From Zoogloea ramigera (GTDB lineage: Bacteria; Pseudomonadota; Gammaproteobacteria; Burkholderiales; Rhodocyclaceae): a stretch of DNA of 44,562 bases. The stretch spans positions 1 through 44,562 of the forward strand of contig NZ_BJNV01000043.1 of the NCBI RefSeq assembly GCF_006539865.1, given 5' to 3'. Every line of letters begins with the position of its first letter. Positions within the stretch are counted from its first letter, which is position 1. This document shows positions 18,297 to 28,611 of this stretch, one piece after another. A program made the position numbers and the translations under genes. The notes under the pieces were generated by a model. That model did not search any database. It saw nothing but the letters and a program-made list of their open reading frames with translations, and had not been told where the DNA came from.

Positions 18297-19105
18297 ACAT
18301 CGGTATCGAATGGCTGGCCGCCTACCTGGCGCTCGGCGCCTTCGTGGGCTTTTTTGCCGGGCTGCTCGGCGTGGGCGGCGGTGCGCTGATGGTGCCCATG
18401 CTCACCACCTTCTTCGCGGCCCAGGGCTTCCCGCGGGAGCACCTGGTGCATCTGGCGCTGGGCACCTCGATGGCCGGCATCGTGATCACCTCGATCTCCA
18501 GCCTGCGCGCCCACCACGCCCACGGCGCGGTGCGCTGGGACATCGTGCGCGGCATCGCCCCGGGCGTGCTGGCGGGCACCTTCGCCGGCACCTTCGTGGC
18601 GTCGCGGGCGCCCACCCAGCCGCTGGCGATCTTCTTTGCCTGCTTCACTGCCTACGTGGCGGTGCAGATGATCCTCAACGTCAAGCCCAAGCCCAGCCGC
18701 GAGCTGCCGGGCTCCGTCGGGCTGATGGGCGTGGGCGGCGTGATCGGCGGCATCTCGTCGCTGGTGGCGATCGGCGGTGGTTCGCTGTCGGTGCCCTTCA
18801 TGACCTGGTGCAACGTGAAGGTGCACAACGCCATCGGCACCTCGGCGGCCATCGGCCTGCCCATCGCCGTCGCCGGCGCGCTGGGCTACCTGATCAACGG
18901 CTGGAGCGTGGCCGGGCTGCCCGAGTGGAGCTTCGGTTATGTGTACCTGCCGGCGCTGGTGCTGCTCAGCCTGCTCTCCAGCCTGACCGCGCCGATCGGC
19001 GCCAGGCTCGCCCACAAGCTGCCGGTGGCGACGCTGAAGAAGGTCTTCGCCGGGCTGCTGATCGCCTTGTCGGCGAAGATGCTGCATACGGTGCTGGGGG
19101 GCTAG
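18293..19105 (+). CDS. TauE/SafE family permease (second copy type)
   Basis: 270 residues, about 8 membrane segments. Motifs GFFAGLLGVGGGALMVPML (about 19-37) and ISSLVAIGGGSLSVPFM (about 153-169) mark the two TauE/SafE repeats. It is more typical of the family than the permease at 12508 and is not a close copy. Start overlaps the EVE stop, so the two are co-translated. A rho-independent terminator follows at 19129. Likely an anion exporter; substrate unknown. Confidence 0.9.
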   Translation: MNIGIEWLAAYLALGAFVGFFAGLLGVGGGALMVPMLTTFFAAQGFPREHLVHLALGTSMAGIVITSISSLRAHHAHGAVRWDIVRGIAPGVLAGTFAGTFVASRAPTQPLAIFFACFTAYVAVQMILNVKPKPSRELPGSVGLMGVGGVIGGISSLVAIGGGSLSVPFMTWCNVKVHNAIGTSAAIGLPIAVAGALGYLINGWSVAGLPEWSFGYVYLPALVLLSLLSSLTAPIGARLAHKLPVATLKKVFAGLLIALSAKMLHTVLGG

Positions 19106-19128
19106 CCGCCAGCACGGCCTTTGTTTCG

Positions 19129-19157
19129 AGAGCCCCGGCGAGCCCGGGGCTCTTTGC
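19129..19157 (+). terminator. Rho-independent terminator after the TauE/SafE gene
   Basis: Perfect 10-bp stem AGAGCCCCGG (19129-19138) with CCGGGGCTCT (19144-19153), 5-base loop, followed by a weak T-rich tail (TTGCTTT). It lies between converging genes; on the minus strand no U tract follows. Confidence 0.75.
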
Positions 19158-19159
19158 TT

Positions 19160-19942
19160 TCAGCGCCCCTTGAACACCGGCGTGCGCTTGGCGAAGAAGG
19201 CGTCGAGGCCTTCCTTGTAGTCTTCGGTGGCCAGAAAGTCGAAGGCGGCGCGTTTTTCGTCGGCCGACAGCGGGGTGCCCTTCATCAGGCGGTGCACCCA
19301 CTGCTTGTGCCAGCGGGCCACCAGCGGCGCGCCCTTGAGGATGCGGGCGGCGGTGGCGAGGGCTTCGCGCTCCACCTCCTCGTCGTCCACCACGCGGGTC
19401 AGCAGGCCCTTGGCGAGGGCTTCGTGGGCGCCGAGGATGCGCCCTTCGAGGAGAATCTCCAGCAGCACGGCCGGGCCGACGAGCTCGAGCAGGCCGGCCA
19501 TCTCGCCCGGGTACATCGAAAAACCGAGCTTGTTGATCGGCGCACCGAAGCGGCTCGATTCGCCGGCGATGCGGATGTCGCAGCAGCCGGCGATCTCGAG
19601 CCCGCCGCCGATGCAGGCGCCCTGGATCATCGCCACGGTGGGCACCGGGCAGGCGCGGATGGCGTCGAGGGCGGCGGCGACGAGCTCTTCGTGGTAATGC
19701 AGGGCGTCGTCGACGGTGGCCCGCACGACGAGGAACTCCTCGATGTCGCCGCCGGCTGCAAAGGCCTTGTCACCTGCGCCGCGCAGGATGACGCAGCGCA
19801 CCTCCGGATCGGCGTTGAGGGCGCTCATGCGGGCCTGCAGGGCGCGCCACATGTCGGCGTCCACGGCGTTGAGCTTGTCGGGGTTGGAGAGGCTGAGGGT
19901 CGCGATGCCCGAGGCCTGGCTGAAGTGGATTTCTCCGGACAT
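19160..19942 (-). CDS. Enoyl-CoA hydratase/isomerase (crotonase) family protein
   Basis: 260 residues. Crotonase fold motifs are clear: oxyanion-hole segments KAFAAGGDIEEF (59-70) and GACIGGGLEIAGCCDIRIA (108-126). Compared with rat mitochondrial hydratase, the second catalytic Glu is kept (LLEILLEG, about Glu162), but the first, in the FGQPE position, is Ile136 (FGAPINKLG). Classical hydration is therefore doubtful; isomerase, hydrolase or decarboxylase activity are options in this superfamily. Monocistronic, with a hairpin-like palindrome just upstream and divergent from the acetate symporter genes. Confidence 0.85.
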   Translation of the reverse strand: MSGEIHFSQASGIATLSLSNPDKLNAVDADMWRALQARMSALNADPEVRCVILRGAGDKAFAAGGDIEEFLVVRATVDDALHYHEELVAAALDAIRACPVPTVAMIQGACIGGGLEIAGCCDIRIAGESSRFGAPINKLGFSMYPGEMAGLLELVGPAVLLEILLEGRILGAHEALAKGLLTRVVDDEEVEREALATAARILKGAPLVARWHKQWVHRLMKGTPLSADEKRAAFDFLATEDYKEGLDAFFAKRTPVFKGR

Positions 19943-19986
19943 GGGGGCTTCCGTGTGGGTTGAAGGTGTTGCGCTGCAAAAAAATC

Positions 19987-20004
19987 CCATACGCTGTGGT
20001 ATGG
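19987..20004. promoter_or_regulatory. Palindrome CCATAC-N6-GTATGG, possible operator
   Basis: Perfect 6-bp arms (19987-19992 and 19999-20004) lie 45 bases upstream of the crotonase start, in the AT-rich gap shared with the DUF485-actP operon. The CCATA/TATGG half-site is also present in the palindrome before the propionate operon, but with different spacing. It could equally act as an mRNA hairpin. Confidence 0.35.
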
Positions 20005-20162
20005 AGTCTTGTATATGTTATATCATCCGTCTGGGCGTTGTTGCGGCGCGGCTTCGCCTTGGGTAATTTACATATAACAACAACAAAGCAGTCTGCGGGT
20101 CGCCACAAGAAAGAACCAACAGGCAGTTCGCGCCACATCCACTCAGTTCTTAGGGAGGAAAC

Positions 20163-20498
20163 ATGTCGAGTACTTCAAACCAAAGTGCGGTCTACGCACG
20201 CATCCGCAAAAACCCGCGCTTCACCGAGCTCGTCTCGAAGCGCCAGGGCTTTGCCACCCTGCTGTCGGTGATCGTTTTGACGATCTTCTACGGCTTTTTC
20301 ATGGTCGTGGCCTTCAACCCGAACCTGATCGGCCAGCGCCTCTCCGAGGGCTCCTACGTCACGGTCGGGATCGCCGCCGAACTGTTCATGTTCATCTTCT
20401 TCTGGGTGCTGACCGCGGTGTACGTGAAGCGCGCCAACGGCGAGTTTGACGCCATCACCGAAGAAGTCGTCCGCGATGCCGCGAAAGGGGTGAAGTAA
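20163..20498 (+). CDS. DUF485 membrane protein (YjcH-like), partner of ActP
   Basis: 111 residues with two membrane helices (about 35-53 and 65-85) and the DUF485 motif [18 protein letters not shown] near the N-terminus. In many proteobacteria this small protein precedes the acetate symporter actP, as it does here with the stop and start sharing one base. Its exact role is not settled. The start is supported by AGGAGG just upstream. Confidence 0.92.
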   Translation: MSSTSNQSAVYARIRKNPRFTELVSKRQGFATLLSVIVLTIFYGFFMVVAFNPNLIGQRLSEGSYVTVGIAAELFMFIFFWVLTAVYVKRANGEFDAITEEVVRDAAKGVK

Positions 20499-22162
20499 TG
20501 CTGGCCCGTCTCAATATTGCACTGCTGGGCCTCCTGGCGCCGGCCCTGTCCTTCGCCGGTGACGCGATCTCCGCCACCGAGAAGCAGCCCCTCAACCTCC
20601 ACGCCATCGGGATGTTCGTGCTGTTCGTCTCGATGACCCTGGGGATCACCTACTGGGCGGCCGGCCGCACCAAGTCGGCGTCCGACTTCTACACCGCCGG
20701 CGGCGGCATCACCGGCTTCCAGAACGGCCTGGCGATCGCCGGCGACTACATGTCGGCGGCCACCCTGCTCGGTCTTACCGCGCTGGTGTACACCAAGGGC
20801 GTCGATGGCTACATCTACATGATCGCCTTCTTCGCCGGCTGGCCCATCATTTTGTTCCTGATGGCCGAGCGCCTGCGCAACCTGGGCAAGTTCACCTTTG
20901 CCGACATCACCTCCTACCGGCTCAACCAGAGCAAGGTGCGCACGATGGCGGCGGTGTCTTCGCTCACCGTGGTGTGCTTCTACCTGGTGGCCCAGATGGT
21001 CGGTGCTGGCCAGCTCATCAAGCTGCTGTTCGGCCTCGACTACAACATCGCCCTGTTCGTCGTCGGCGCGCTGATGATGGTTTACGTCACCTTCGGCGGC
21101 ATGGTTGCCACCACCTGGGTGCAGATCATCAAGGCCTGCATGCTGCTGGCCGGCGGCACGCTGGTGGCGGTGCTGGCAATGTCCCAGTTCGGCTTCAGCT
21201 TCGAGAAGATGATGGGTCAGGCCGTCTCGCTGCATTCGCTGGGTGAGAAGCTGCTGTTCCCGGGCTCCCTGCTGCCGGATCCGATCACCGCGCTGTCGCT
21301 GGGCCTCGGCCTGATGTTCGGCACCGCTGGCCTGCCGCACATCCTGATGCGCTTCTTCACGGTGACCAACGCCAAGGAAGCCCGCAAGTCGGTGCTCTAC
21401 GCGTCCGGTTTCGTGGCCTACTTCTTCAACGTGATCCTGCTGATGGGCTTCGCTGCCATCATCATCGTCGGCCAGAACCCCGAGTTCTTCGAGGGCGGCC
21501 AGATCGGCGGCAAGATCGTCGGCGGCGGCAACATGATCGCGATGCACCTGGCCAAGGCCGTGGGTGGCAACCTGCTGCTGGGCTTCCTGTCGGCGGTGGC
21601 CTTCGCGACCATCCTGGCGGTGGTGTCCGGGCTGGCGCTGGCCGGTGCGGCTGCCATCTCTCACGACATCTACGCCCGCGTGATCCGCAAGGGTTCCGCG
21701 ACCGAGACCGAAGAGCTCCGCGTGTCCCGCTTCGCTTCCGTGGGCCTGGGCCTGGTGGCGATCGTCCTCGGCATCGCCTTCGAGAAGATGAACGTGGCGT
21801 TCATGGTGGCCCTGGCCTTCGGTATCGCCGCTTCCGCCAACTTCCCGGTGCTCATCCTGTCCATGTACTGGCGGGGCCTGACCACCCGCGGCGCGATCGC
21901 TGGTGGTTACGCCGGCCTGGTGGCTGCGGTGCTGCTGGTGGTGCTCTCGAAGTCCGTGTGGGTGACCGTGCTGGGTAACGCCCAGGCGCTGTTCCCGTAC
22001 GACCAGCCGGCCCTGTTCTCCATGCCGCTGGCTTTCCTGATCACGTTCATCGTGTCCAAGCTCGACAACAGCGCCGAGGCCCAGGCCGAGCGCGCTGCCT
22101 TCGAAGACCAGTACGTGCGTGCCCAGACCGGCTTCGGCGCTGCCGACGCCAGCTCGCACTGA
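20498..22162 (+). CDS. actP: Cation/acetate symporter ActP
   Basis: 554 residues, a sodium:solute symporter with an N-terminal signal-like helix and about 13 membrane segments. Diagnostic stretches include [33 protein letters not shown] (given by position about residues 59-90) and [15 protein letters not shown]. ActP takes up acetate, glycolate and sometimes propionate. It forms a two-gene operon with the DUF485 gene and ends at a strong terminator. The neighbouring propionyl-CoA operon fits a short-chain acid diet. Confidence 0.95.
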   Translation: MLARLNIALLGLLAPALSFAGDAISATEKQPLNLHAIGMFVLFVSMTLGITYWAAGRTKSASDFYTAGGGITGFQNGLAIAGDYMSAATLLGLTALVYTKGVDGYIYMIAFFAGWPIILFLMAERLRNLGKFTFADITSYRLNQSKVRTMAAVSSLTVVCFYLVAQMVGAGQLIKLLFGLDYNIALFVVGALMMVYVTFGGMVATTWVQIIKACMLLAGGTLVAVLAMSQFGFSFEKMMGQAVSLHSLGEKLLFPGSLLPDPITALSLGLGLMFGTAGLPHILMRFFTVTNAKEARKSVLYASGFVAYFFNVILLMGFAAIIIVGQNPEFFEGGQIGGKIVGGGNMIAMHLAKAVGGNLLLGFLSAVAFATILAVVSGLALAGAAAISHDIYARVIRKGSATETEELRVSRFASVGLGLVAIVLGIAFEKMNVAFMVALAFGIAASANFPVLILSMYWRGLTTRGAIAGGYAGLVAAVLLVVLSKSVWVTVLGNAQALFPYDQPALFSMPLAFLITFIVSKLDNSAEAQAERAAFEDQYVRAQTGFGAADASSH

Positions 22163-22202
22163 TTCATTCGAAGGGCGCCCGCGAGGGCGCTGTCGGATGC
22201 AA

Positions 22203-22238
22203 AAAACCCCCGCTCGAGCCTGGCTCGGCGGGGGTTTT
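22203..22238. terminator. Bidirectional rho-independent terminator
   Basis: AAAACCCCCGC (22203-22213) pairs with GCGGGGGTTTT (22228-22238), with further pairing inside (CGAG/CTCG). T tract on the plus strand serves actP; the A tract at 22201-22206 gives a U tract for the gntR transcript on the minus strand. Confidence 0.85.
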
Positions 22239-22284
22239 GTGTTGTGGGGCCGGCTGTGGTGTTGGCGCTCGGAGGGGGGGCGGC

Positions 22285-22956
22285 TCAGGCGGCGCTGTCG
22301 CGGCGGGCGGCCACCTTGGCGAGGGCCTGGCGGCCGCTGGAGATGTGTTCGCGCATCAGCCGCTCGCTGCGGGCCACGTCGCGGTGGGCGAGGGCGTCGA
22401 GGATGGCCCGGTGTTCGGCAAGCGATTGCTTGAGGCGGCCATCGCTGAACAGCGAATGGTGGCGCGACAGCTTGATGACCTTGCGCAGGTCGGTGATGGC
22501 CTGGGTCAGCCAGCGGTTGTCGGCGATGTGCTGGACTTCCTGGTGGAAGGCCTGGTTGGCCTCGAAGAAGCCGTCGATGTCGTTGCTGCCGGCGGCGCGT
22601 TCGAGCTCGTCGTGCACCGAGCGCAGATGAATGAGGTCGGTCTCGCTGGCCTTGCGCGCGGTGTCGGCGGCACACTGGCCTTCGAGCAGGGCCATGACGG
22701 TGAAGATTTCGTCGAGGTCGCGCTCGGAGATCTCGGTGACGTAGCAGCCGCGCCGGGGTTTGAGCGTGACGAGCCCCTCGGAGGCGAGCACCTTGAGGGC
22801 CTCCCGCAGCGGGGTGCGCGAGATTCCGTAATCGGCGGCCAGGGCTTGTTCGTCCACCCAGGTGCCGGGGGGGAGTTCGTGGGCAAAAATGCGCTGGCGC
22901 AGGCGTTCCGCGACTTCCTGGTACAGGGCGAGAGGGGCTATCCGGCCAGCGTTCAT
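22285..22956 (-). CDS. GntR-family (FadR/FCD subfamily) transcriptional regulator
   Basis: 223 residues from ATG 22956; ATG 23007 would add 17 residues. The winged-helix domain (LYQEVAERLRQRIFAHELPPG to GCYVTEIS) includes the recognition helix SRTPLREALKVLASEGLV. The C-terminal FCD domain has the metal-binding His pattern (FHQEVQHIADN, EHRAILDAL, EHISSGR), suggesting a carboxylate ligand. It is divergent from mcm, and a perfect palindrome lies between. The ATG at 23007 would sit only a few bases from the predicted start site, so 22956 is preferred. Likely represses the propionate operon and itself, but this is inference from position. Confidence 0.9.
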   Translation of the reverse strand: MNAGRIAPLALYQEVAERLRQRIFAHELPPGTWVDEQALAADYGISRTPLREALKVLASEGLVTLKPRRGCYVTEISERDLDEIFTVMALLEGQCAADTARKASETDLIHLRSVHDELERAAGSNDIDGFFEANQAFHQEVQHIADNRWLTQAITDLRKVIKLSRHHSLFSDGRLKQSLAEHRAILDALAHRDVARSERLMREHISSGRQALAKVAARRDSAA

Positions 22957-22997
22957 GGATTGGCGTGATGTGTTTTGTTGATGAGGGGCTTCAGCTA

Positions 22998-23027
22998 TTG
23001 CATCCATAATTATGGATAAAGTATTAT
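22998..23027 (+). promoter_or_regulatory. Candidate sigma-70 promoter for the mcm operon
   Basis: TTGCAT (22998-23003), 18 bases, TATTAT (23022-23027). The 16-bp palindrome fills the spacer, as for a repressor site. The leader before the mcm ATG would be about 205 bases. Confidence 0.45.
23002..23017. promoter_or_regulatory. Operator-like perfect palindrome (ATCCATAA/TTATGGAT)
   Basis: ATCCATAATTATGGAT is a perfect 16-bp inverted repeat. It lies in the spacer of the plus-strand promoter and over the expected transcription start of the minus-strand gntR promoter, the classic place for an autoregulated GntR repressor. Confidence 0.65.
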
Positions 23028-23046
23028 TTACAAGATATCAAGTCAA
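23018..23046 (-). promoter_or_regulatory. Candidate sigma-70 promoter for the gntR gene
   Basis: On the minus strand TTGACT (23041-23046), 17 bases, TACTTT (23018-23023). Predicted start is around 23010, inside the palindrome, giving a short leader to ATG 22956. Confidence 0.5.
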
Positions 23047-23238
23047 GTTCCTGCGCAGCATCTATACCCAGATCTGTCCGGTGGCCTCGCCGCCGGGCCG
23101 AACAAAACATAGAGGGAGGGAGAATGCCCTGCGCAGGGCACGACAGCCGGCCGTGGCCAGGGGTCACGGCCGGTCCTGCCGTACATGATCGAACTGACAC
23201 GGGCCGTCCGGTGGCCCCGTAACCAGAGGGAATAAAGC

Positions 23239-25401
23239 ATGGCGAACAACAACGAACCGACCTTCCCCCAACCCGATCTGGCTGCCTGGAACAAGGCTGC
23301 CGCCAAGTCGGCGCCTGAAGGCGACGTCGCCAAGCTGAACTGGGTGACGCCGGAAGGTATCAGCGTCAAGCCACTGTACACCGCGGCCGACCTCGAAGGC
23401 CTCAAGTACACCAACACCCTGCCGGGCTTCGAGCCCTTCCTGCGTGGCCCGCAGGCCACCATGTACGCCGCCCGGCCGTGGACTATCCGCCAGTACGCCG
23501 GCTTCTCCACCGCCGAGGCTTCCAACGCCTTCTACCGCAAGGCGCTCGCTGCCGGCGGCCAGGGCGTGTCGGTGGCCTTCGATCTCGCCACCCACCGCGG
23601 CTACGACTCCGACAACCCCCGCGTGGTCGGTGACGTCGGCAAGGCCGGCGTGGCCATCGACTCCGTCGAGGACATGAAGATCCTGTTCAACGAGATCCCC
23701 CTCGACAAGGTCTCGGTGTCCATGACCATGAACGGCGCCGTGCTGCCGATCCTGGCCGGCTACATCGTGGCTGCAGAAGAGCAGGGCGTTTCGCAGGACA
23801 AACTGTCCGGGACCATCCAGAACGACATCCTCAAGGAGTTCATGGTCCGCAACACCTACATCTACCCGCCGACGCCGTCGATGAAGATCATCGCTGATAT
23901 CTTCAATTACACGTCGACCCACATGCCCAAGTTCAACAGCATCTCGATCTCGGGCTATCACATCCAGGAAGCGGGCGCCAACCAGGCCATCGAGCTGGCC
24001 TTCACGCTGGCCGACGGCGTCGAGTATGTGCGCACCGGCATCAAGTCGGGCATGGACGTCGACACCTTCGCTGGCCGCCTGTCCTTCTTCTGGGCGGTGG
24101 GCATGAACTTCTACCTCGAGATCGCCAAGATGCGCGCCGCGCGCATGTTGTGGTGGCGCCTCATGAAGCAGTTCGAGCCGAAGAGCCAGAAGTCGATGAT
24201 GCTGCGCACCCACAGCCAGACCTCCGGCTGGTCGCTCACCGAGCAGGACCCGTACAACAACGTCGTGCGCACCACCATCGAGGCGATGGCGGCGGTGTTC
24301 GGCGGCACCCAGTCGCTGCACACCAACGCCCTCGACGAGGCCATCGCGTTGCCCACCGAGTTCTCGGCACGCATCGCCCGCAACACCCAGATCATCATCC
24401 AGGAAGAAACCCACATCACCAGCGTCGTTGATCCGTGGGCCGGCTCCTACATGATGGAGAAGCTCACCCAGGACATGGCCGACACGGCCTGGGCGCTGAT
24501 CGAAGAGATCGAAGCCATGGGCGGCATGACCAAGGCCGTCGAATCCGGCTGGGCCAAGATGAAGGTCGAGGAGTGCGCCGCCGACAAGCAGGCCCGCATC
24601 GACTCCGGCAAGGACGTCATCGTCGGCGTCAACAAGTACAAGCTGGCCAAGGAAGACCCGATCGAGATCCTCGACATCGACAACCACGCCGTGCGCGAGG
24701 CCCAGATCGAGCGCCTCGCCCGTATCCGCGCGATGCGTGACCAGGCCGCCGTCGACGCCGCCCTGGCCGCCCTCACCGAGTGCGCCAAAACCGGCGAAGG
24801 CAATCTGCTCGATCTCGCCGTGAAGGCCGTGCGCCTGCGCGCCACCGTCGGCGAGATCTCCGACGCGCTCGAGGTCGTCTTCGGCCGCTACCGCGCCAAC
24901 CCGCAGGCCGTCACCGGCATCTACAACGCGGTGGTCGAGGGCAACGACGACTGGCAGGCCCTCAAGGCCGACATCGAGGCCTTCGTCGCCGAAGAGGGCC
25001 GCCGCCCGCGCATCATGATCGCCAAACTGGGCCAGGACGGCCACGACCGCGGCGCCAAGGTGGTGGCCTCGGCCTTCGCCGACCTCGGCTTCGACATCGA
25101 CATCGGCCCGCTCTTCCAGACCCCCGAAGAAGCCGCCCGCCACGCGGTCGAGAACGATGTGCACGCGGTGGGCTGCTCCAGCCTCGCCGCCGGCCACAAG
25201 ACCCTCGTGCCGGCCATCATCAAGGCGCTCAAGGATCAGGGCGCCGACGACATCATCACCTTCGTCGGTGGTGTGATCCCGGCCCAGGACTACGAAGCCC
25301 TCTACCAGGCCGGTGCCGCCGGCATCTTCGGGCCCGGCACGCCGATCCAGACCTCGGCCCGCGAGGTGCTCAAGCAGATCCGCGCGGCGAGGAAAGTTTA
25401 A
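23239..25401 (+). CDS. mcm: Methylmalonyl-CoA mutase
   Basis: 720 residues, the full-length large form. The N-terminal TIM barrel carries the substrate-binding stretches [16 protein letters not shown] and [14 protein letters not shown]; the C-terminal domain has the cobalamin-binding motif [11 protein letters not shown] with the lower-ligand His602. It interconverts (R)-methylmalonyl-CoA and succinyl-CoA using adenosylcobalamin, the last step of propionyl-CoA use. It is the first gene of the operon that carries meaB, pccB and pccA. AGAGGGA precedes the ATG. Symbols scpA or mutB are also used for this gene. Confidence 0.97.
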   Translation: MANNNEPTFPQPDLAAWNKAAAKSAPEGDVAKLNWVTPEGISVKPLYTAADLEGLKYTNTLPGFEPFLRGPQATMYAARPWTIRQYAGFSTAEASNAFYRKALAAGGQGVSVAFDLATHRGYDSDNPRVVGDVGKAGVAIDSVEDMKILFNEIPLDKVSVSMTMNGAVLPILAGYIVAAEEQGVSQDKLSGTIQNDILKEFMVRNTYIYPPTPSMKIIADIFNYTSTHMPKFNSISISGYHIQEAGANQAIELAFTLADGVEYVRTGIKSGMDVDTFAGRLSFFWAVGMNFYLEIAKMRAARMLWWRLMKQFEPKSQKSMMLRTHSQTSGWSLTEQDPYNNVVRTTIEAMAAVFGGTQSLHTNALDEAIALPTEFSARIARNTQIIIQEETHITSVVDPWAGSYMMEKLTQDMADTAWALIEEIEAMGGMTKAVESGWAKMKVEECAADKQARIDSGKDVIVGVNKYKLAKEDPIEILDIDNHAVREAQIERLARIRAMRDQAAVDAALAALTECAKTGEGNLLDLAVKAVRLRATVGEISDALEVVFGRYRANPQAVTGIYNAVVEGNDDWQALKADIEAFVAEEGRRPRIMIAKLGQDGHDRGAKVVASAFADLGFDIDIGPLFQTPEEAARHAVENDVHAVGCSSLAAGHKTLVPAIIKALKDQGADDIITFVGGVIPAQDYEALYQAGAAGIFGPGTPIQTSAREVLKQIRAARKV

Positions 25402-25425
25402 ATTTTCAGATCGGAATGTAATTAA

Positions 25426-26031
25426 ATGCCTGCCGACACTCCGCCGGACTTTACCAGCCAATTGGTGAGATTTTTAGTTGATCAATATTACGGCGGTGAG
25501 TTGGCTACATTGGCCGAAAGCACTGGATACAGCAAGCAGCAGATTAAAAGTTGGATGGCTGGAGAGAGAAGGCCGAGAGCCGCCACCCTGCGCTACTTGA
25601 TGTCAAAGACACTTGCGCCAGAGTTTACGGTGGTTTGTGAATATGAACCGATAAGAGTAGATAGTTCCGGGGAGATTGGGCCTGAGTTGTCCAGGGTTCT
25701 TGGAGGGAATCATAATAAGGCAGGTATTTATGCCTTTTATGACTCCATGTGCAATCTTTTTTATGTAGGAAAGGCGAGTACAGGTTTAAAGAAAGAGATA
25801 TATCAACAACTACGCAATCCTTTGGGTGTTAGTTTCTCAAAATCTGTAGCTAATCCGCCTGAAAAAAGATGGCAAGTTGTTTCTTTCATCTCTGCGTATG
25901 AGATTCCCTATGTTGAACATCTGGATTATCCAAAACATGTGGAGGCGTTGATATTGCGCTTGTCTAAACCGATAGGTAATAAGGTTCTGGGGACTCTCAA
26001 CTTTTGTAAACCACCTGCTGATGTTACCTAG
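25426..26031 (+). CDS. HTH plus GIY-YIG domain protein inserted in the mcm operon
   Basis: 201 residues. Residues about 10-60 resemble a small helix-turn-helix (LATLAESTGYSKQQIKSWMAGERRPRAATL by position 26-55). Residues about 98-187 have GIY-YIG nuclease features: AGIYAFYD (Gly100-Ile101-Tyr102), LFYVGKAS (Tyr113, Gly115, Lys116), Glu173 in HVEALIL and Asn185 in KPIGN. The usual catalytic Arg after the YIG element is Glu124 (LKKEIYQQL), so nuclease activity is uncertain. Base composition is far more AT-rich than mcm or meaB, and codon use is different, pointing to transfer. It sits 24 bases after mcm and ends at the doorstep of meaB. Function unknown. Confidence 0.75.
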   Translation: MPADTPPDFTSQLVRFLVDQYYGGELATLAESTGYSKQQIKSWMAGERRPRAATLRYLMSKTLAPEFTVVCEYEPIRVDSSGEIGPELSRVLGGNHNKAGIYAFYDSMCNLFYVGKASTGLKKEIYQQLRNPLGVSFSKSVANPPEKRWQVVSFISAYEIPYVEHLDYPKHVEALILRLSKPIGNKVLGTLNFCKPPADVT

Positions 26032-26056
26032 TATGGGGACGACGCTATTGCCCCAG

Positions 26057-27022
26057 ATGTCCGACCAGGCCCTCGTCGACGGCGTGCTCGCCGAACAGCG
26101 GCGCCCCCTCGCCAAGACGATCACCCTGATCGAGTCCCAGCGGCCCGACCACAAGCAGCGCGCCCGCAGCGTGCTCGAAGGTCTCCTGCCCCACACCGGC
26201 AGGTCGATGCGGGTGGGCATCTCCGGCGTGCCGGGGGTGGGCAAGTCCACCTTCATCGAAGCGCTGGGGCTTTATCTCATCGAGCAGGGTCACAAGGTGG
26301 CGGTGCTGGCCGTCGACCCGTCGTCGAGCGTCACCGGTGGCTCGATCTTGGGTGACAAGACGCGCATGGAGCTGCTCTCCCAGCGCATCGAGGCCTTCAT
26401 CCGGCCGAGCCCGTCGGCGGGCAGCCTGGGCGGCGTCGCCGAAAAAACCCGCGAGGCCATGCTGGTCTGCGAGGCGGCCGGCTTCGACGTGATCATCATC
26501 GAGACGGTGGGCGTCGGCCAGTCGGAGACCGCGGTGGCGGGGATGACCGACATCTTCTGCCTGCTCCAGCTGCCCAACGCCGGTGACGACCTGCAGGCGA
26601 TCAAGAAGGGCATCATGGAGATCGCCGACCTTATCGTCATCAACAAGGCCGACATCAACCCCCAGGCGGCCACGGTGGCCCGCTCCCAGATCAAGAGCGC
26701 GCTGGGCATGTTGCGCCATGCCTCGCCCAACTGGACGCCGCCGGTGCTGATGCTTTCTGCGTTACAAATGCAGGGGATCGCCGAATTCTGGAATACCATT
26801 GAAAATTATCGTTCCACGATGCAGCGGAGCGGTGAGTTCGAGGCCCGACGCCGTCACCAGGCGCGGGCATGGATGTGGGAACTGATCGATCAGGGCCTGC
26901 GGGCCCGGTTCGCGAGTCACGCCCGGGTGCAGCACGATCTGCCCGGTTTGCAGGCGGCCGTAGAGGCCGGCCAGACCACCCCGTCGGCCGCAGCGATGCG
27001 GCTGCTGGGTTATCTGGGCTGA
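26057..27022 (+). CDS. meaB: Methylmalonyl-CoA mutase-associated GTPase MeaB (ArgK family)
   Basis: 321 residues from ATG 26057; in-frame ATG 26033, right after the GIY-YIG stop, would add 8 residues. The Walker A loop is GVPGVGKST (Lys63). ETVGVGQSE holds the G3 region and NKAD the G4 base-recognition motif. MeaB protects and reloads methylmalonyl-CoA mutase with cobalamin, using GTP. A normal ribosome-binding site is not evident before either start, perhaps because the insertion at 25402-26032 replaced the native junction. Confidence 0.93.
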   Translation: MSDQALVDGVLAEQRRPLAKTITLIESQRPDHKQRARSVLEGLLPHTGRSMRVGISGVPGVGKSTFIEALGLYLIEQGHKVAVLAVDPSSSVTGGSILGDKTRMELLSQRIEAFIRPSPSAGSLGGVAEKTREAMLVCEAAGFDVIIIETVGVGQSETAVAGMTDIFCLLQLPNAGDDLQAIKKGIMEIADLIVINKADINPQAATVARSQIKSALGMLRHASPNWTPPVLMLSALQMQGIAEFWNTIENYRSTMQRSGEFEARRRHQARAWMWELIDQGLRARFASHARVQHDLPGLQAAVEAGQTTPSAAAMRLLGYLG

Positions 27023-27056
27023 AGAACAAAATTCGGATTTTTACTGGAGGCTGTAA

Positions 27057-28592
<1,536 letters not shown>

Positions 28593-28611
28593 TCGCCGAG
28601 GACGCCAAGAC

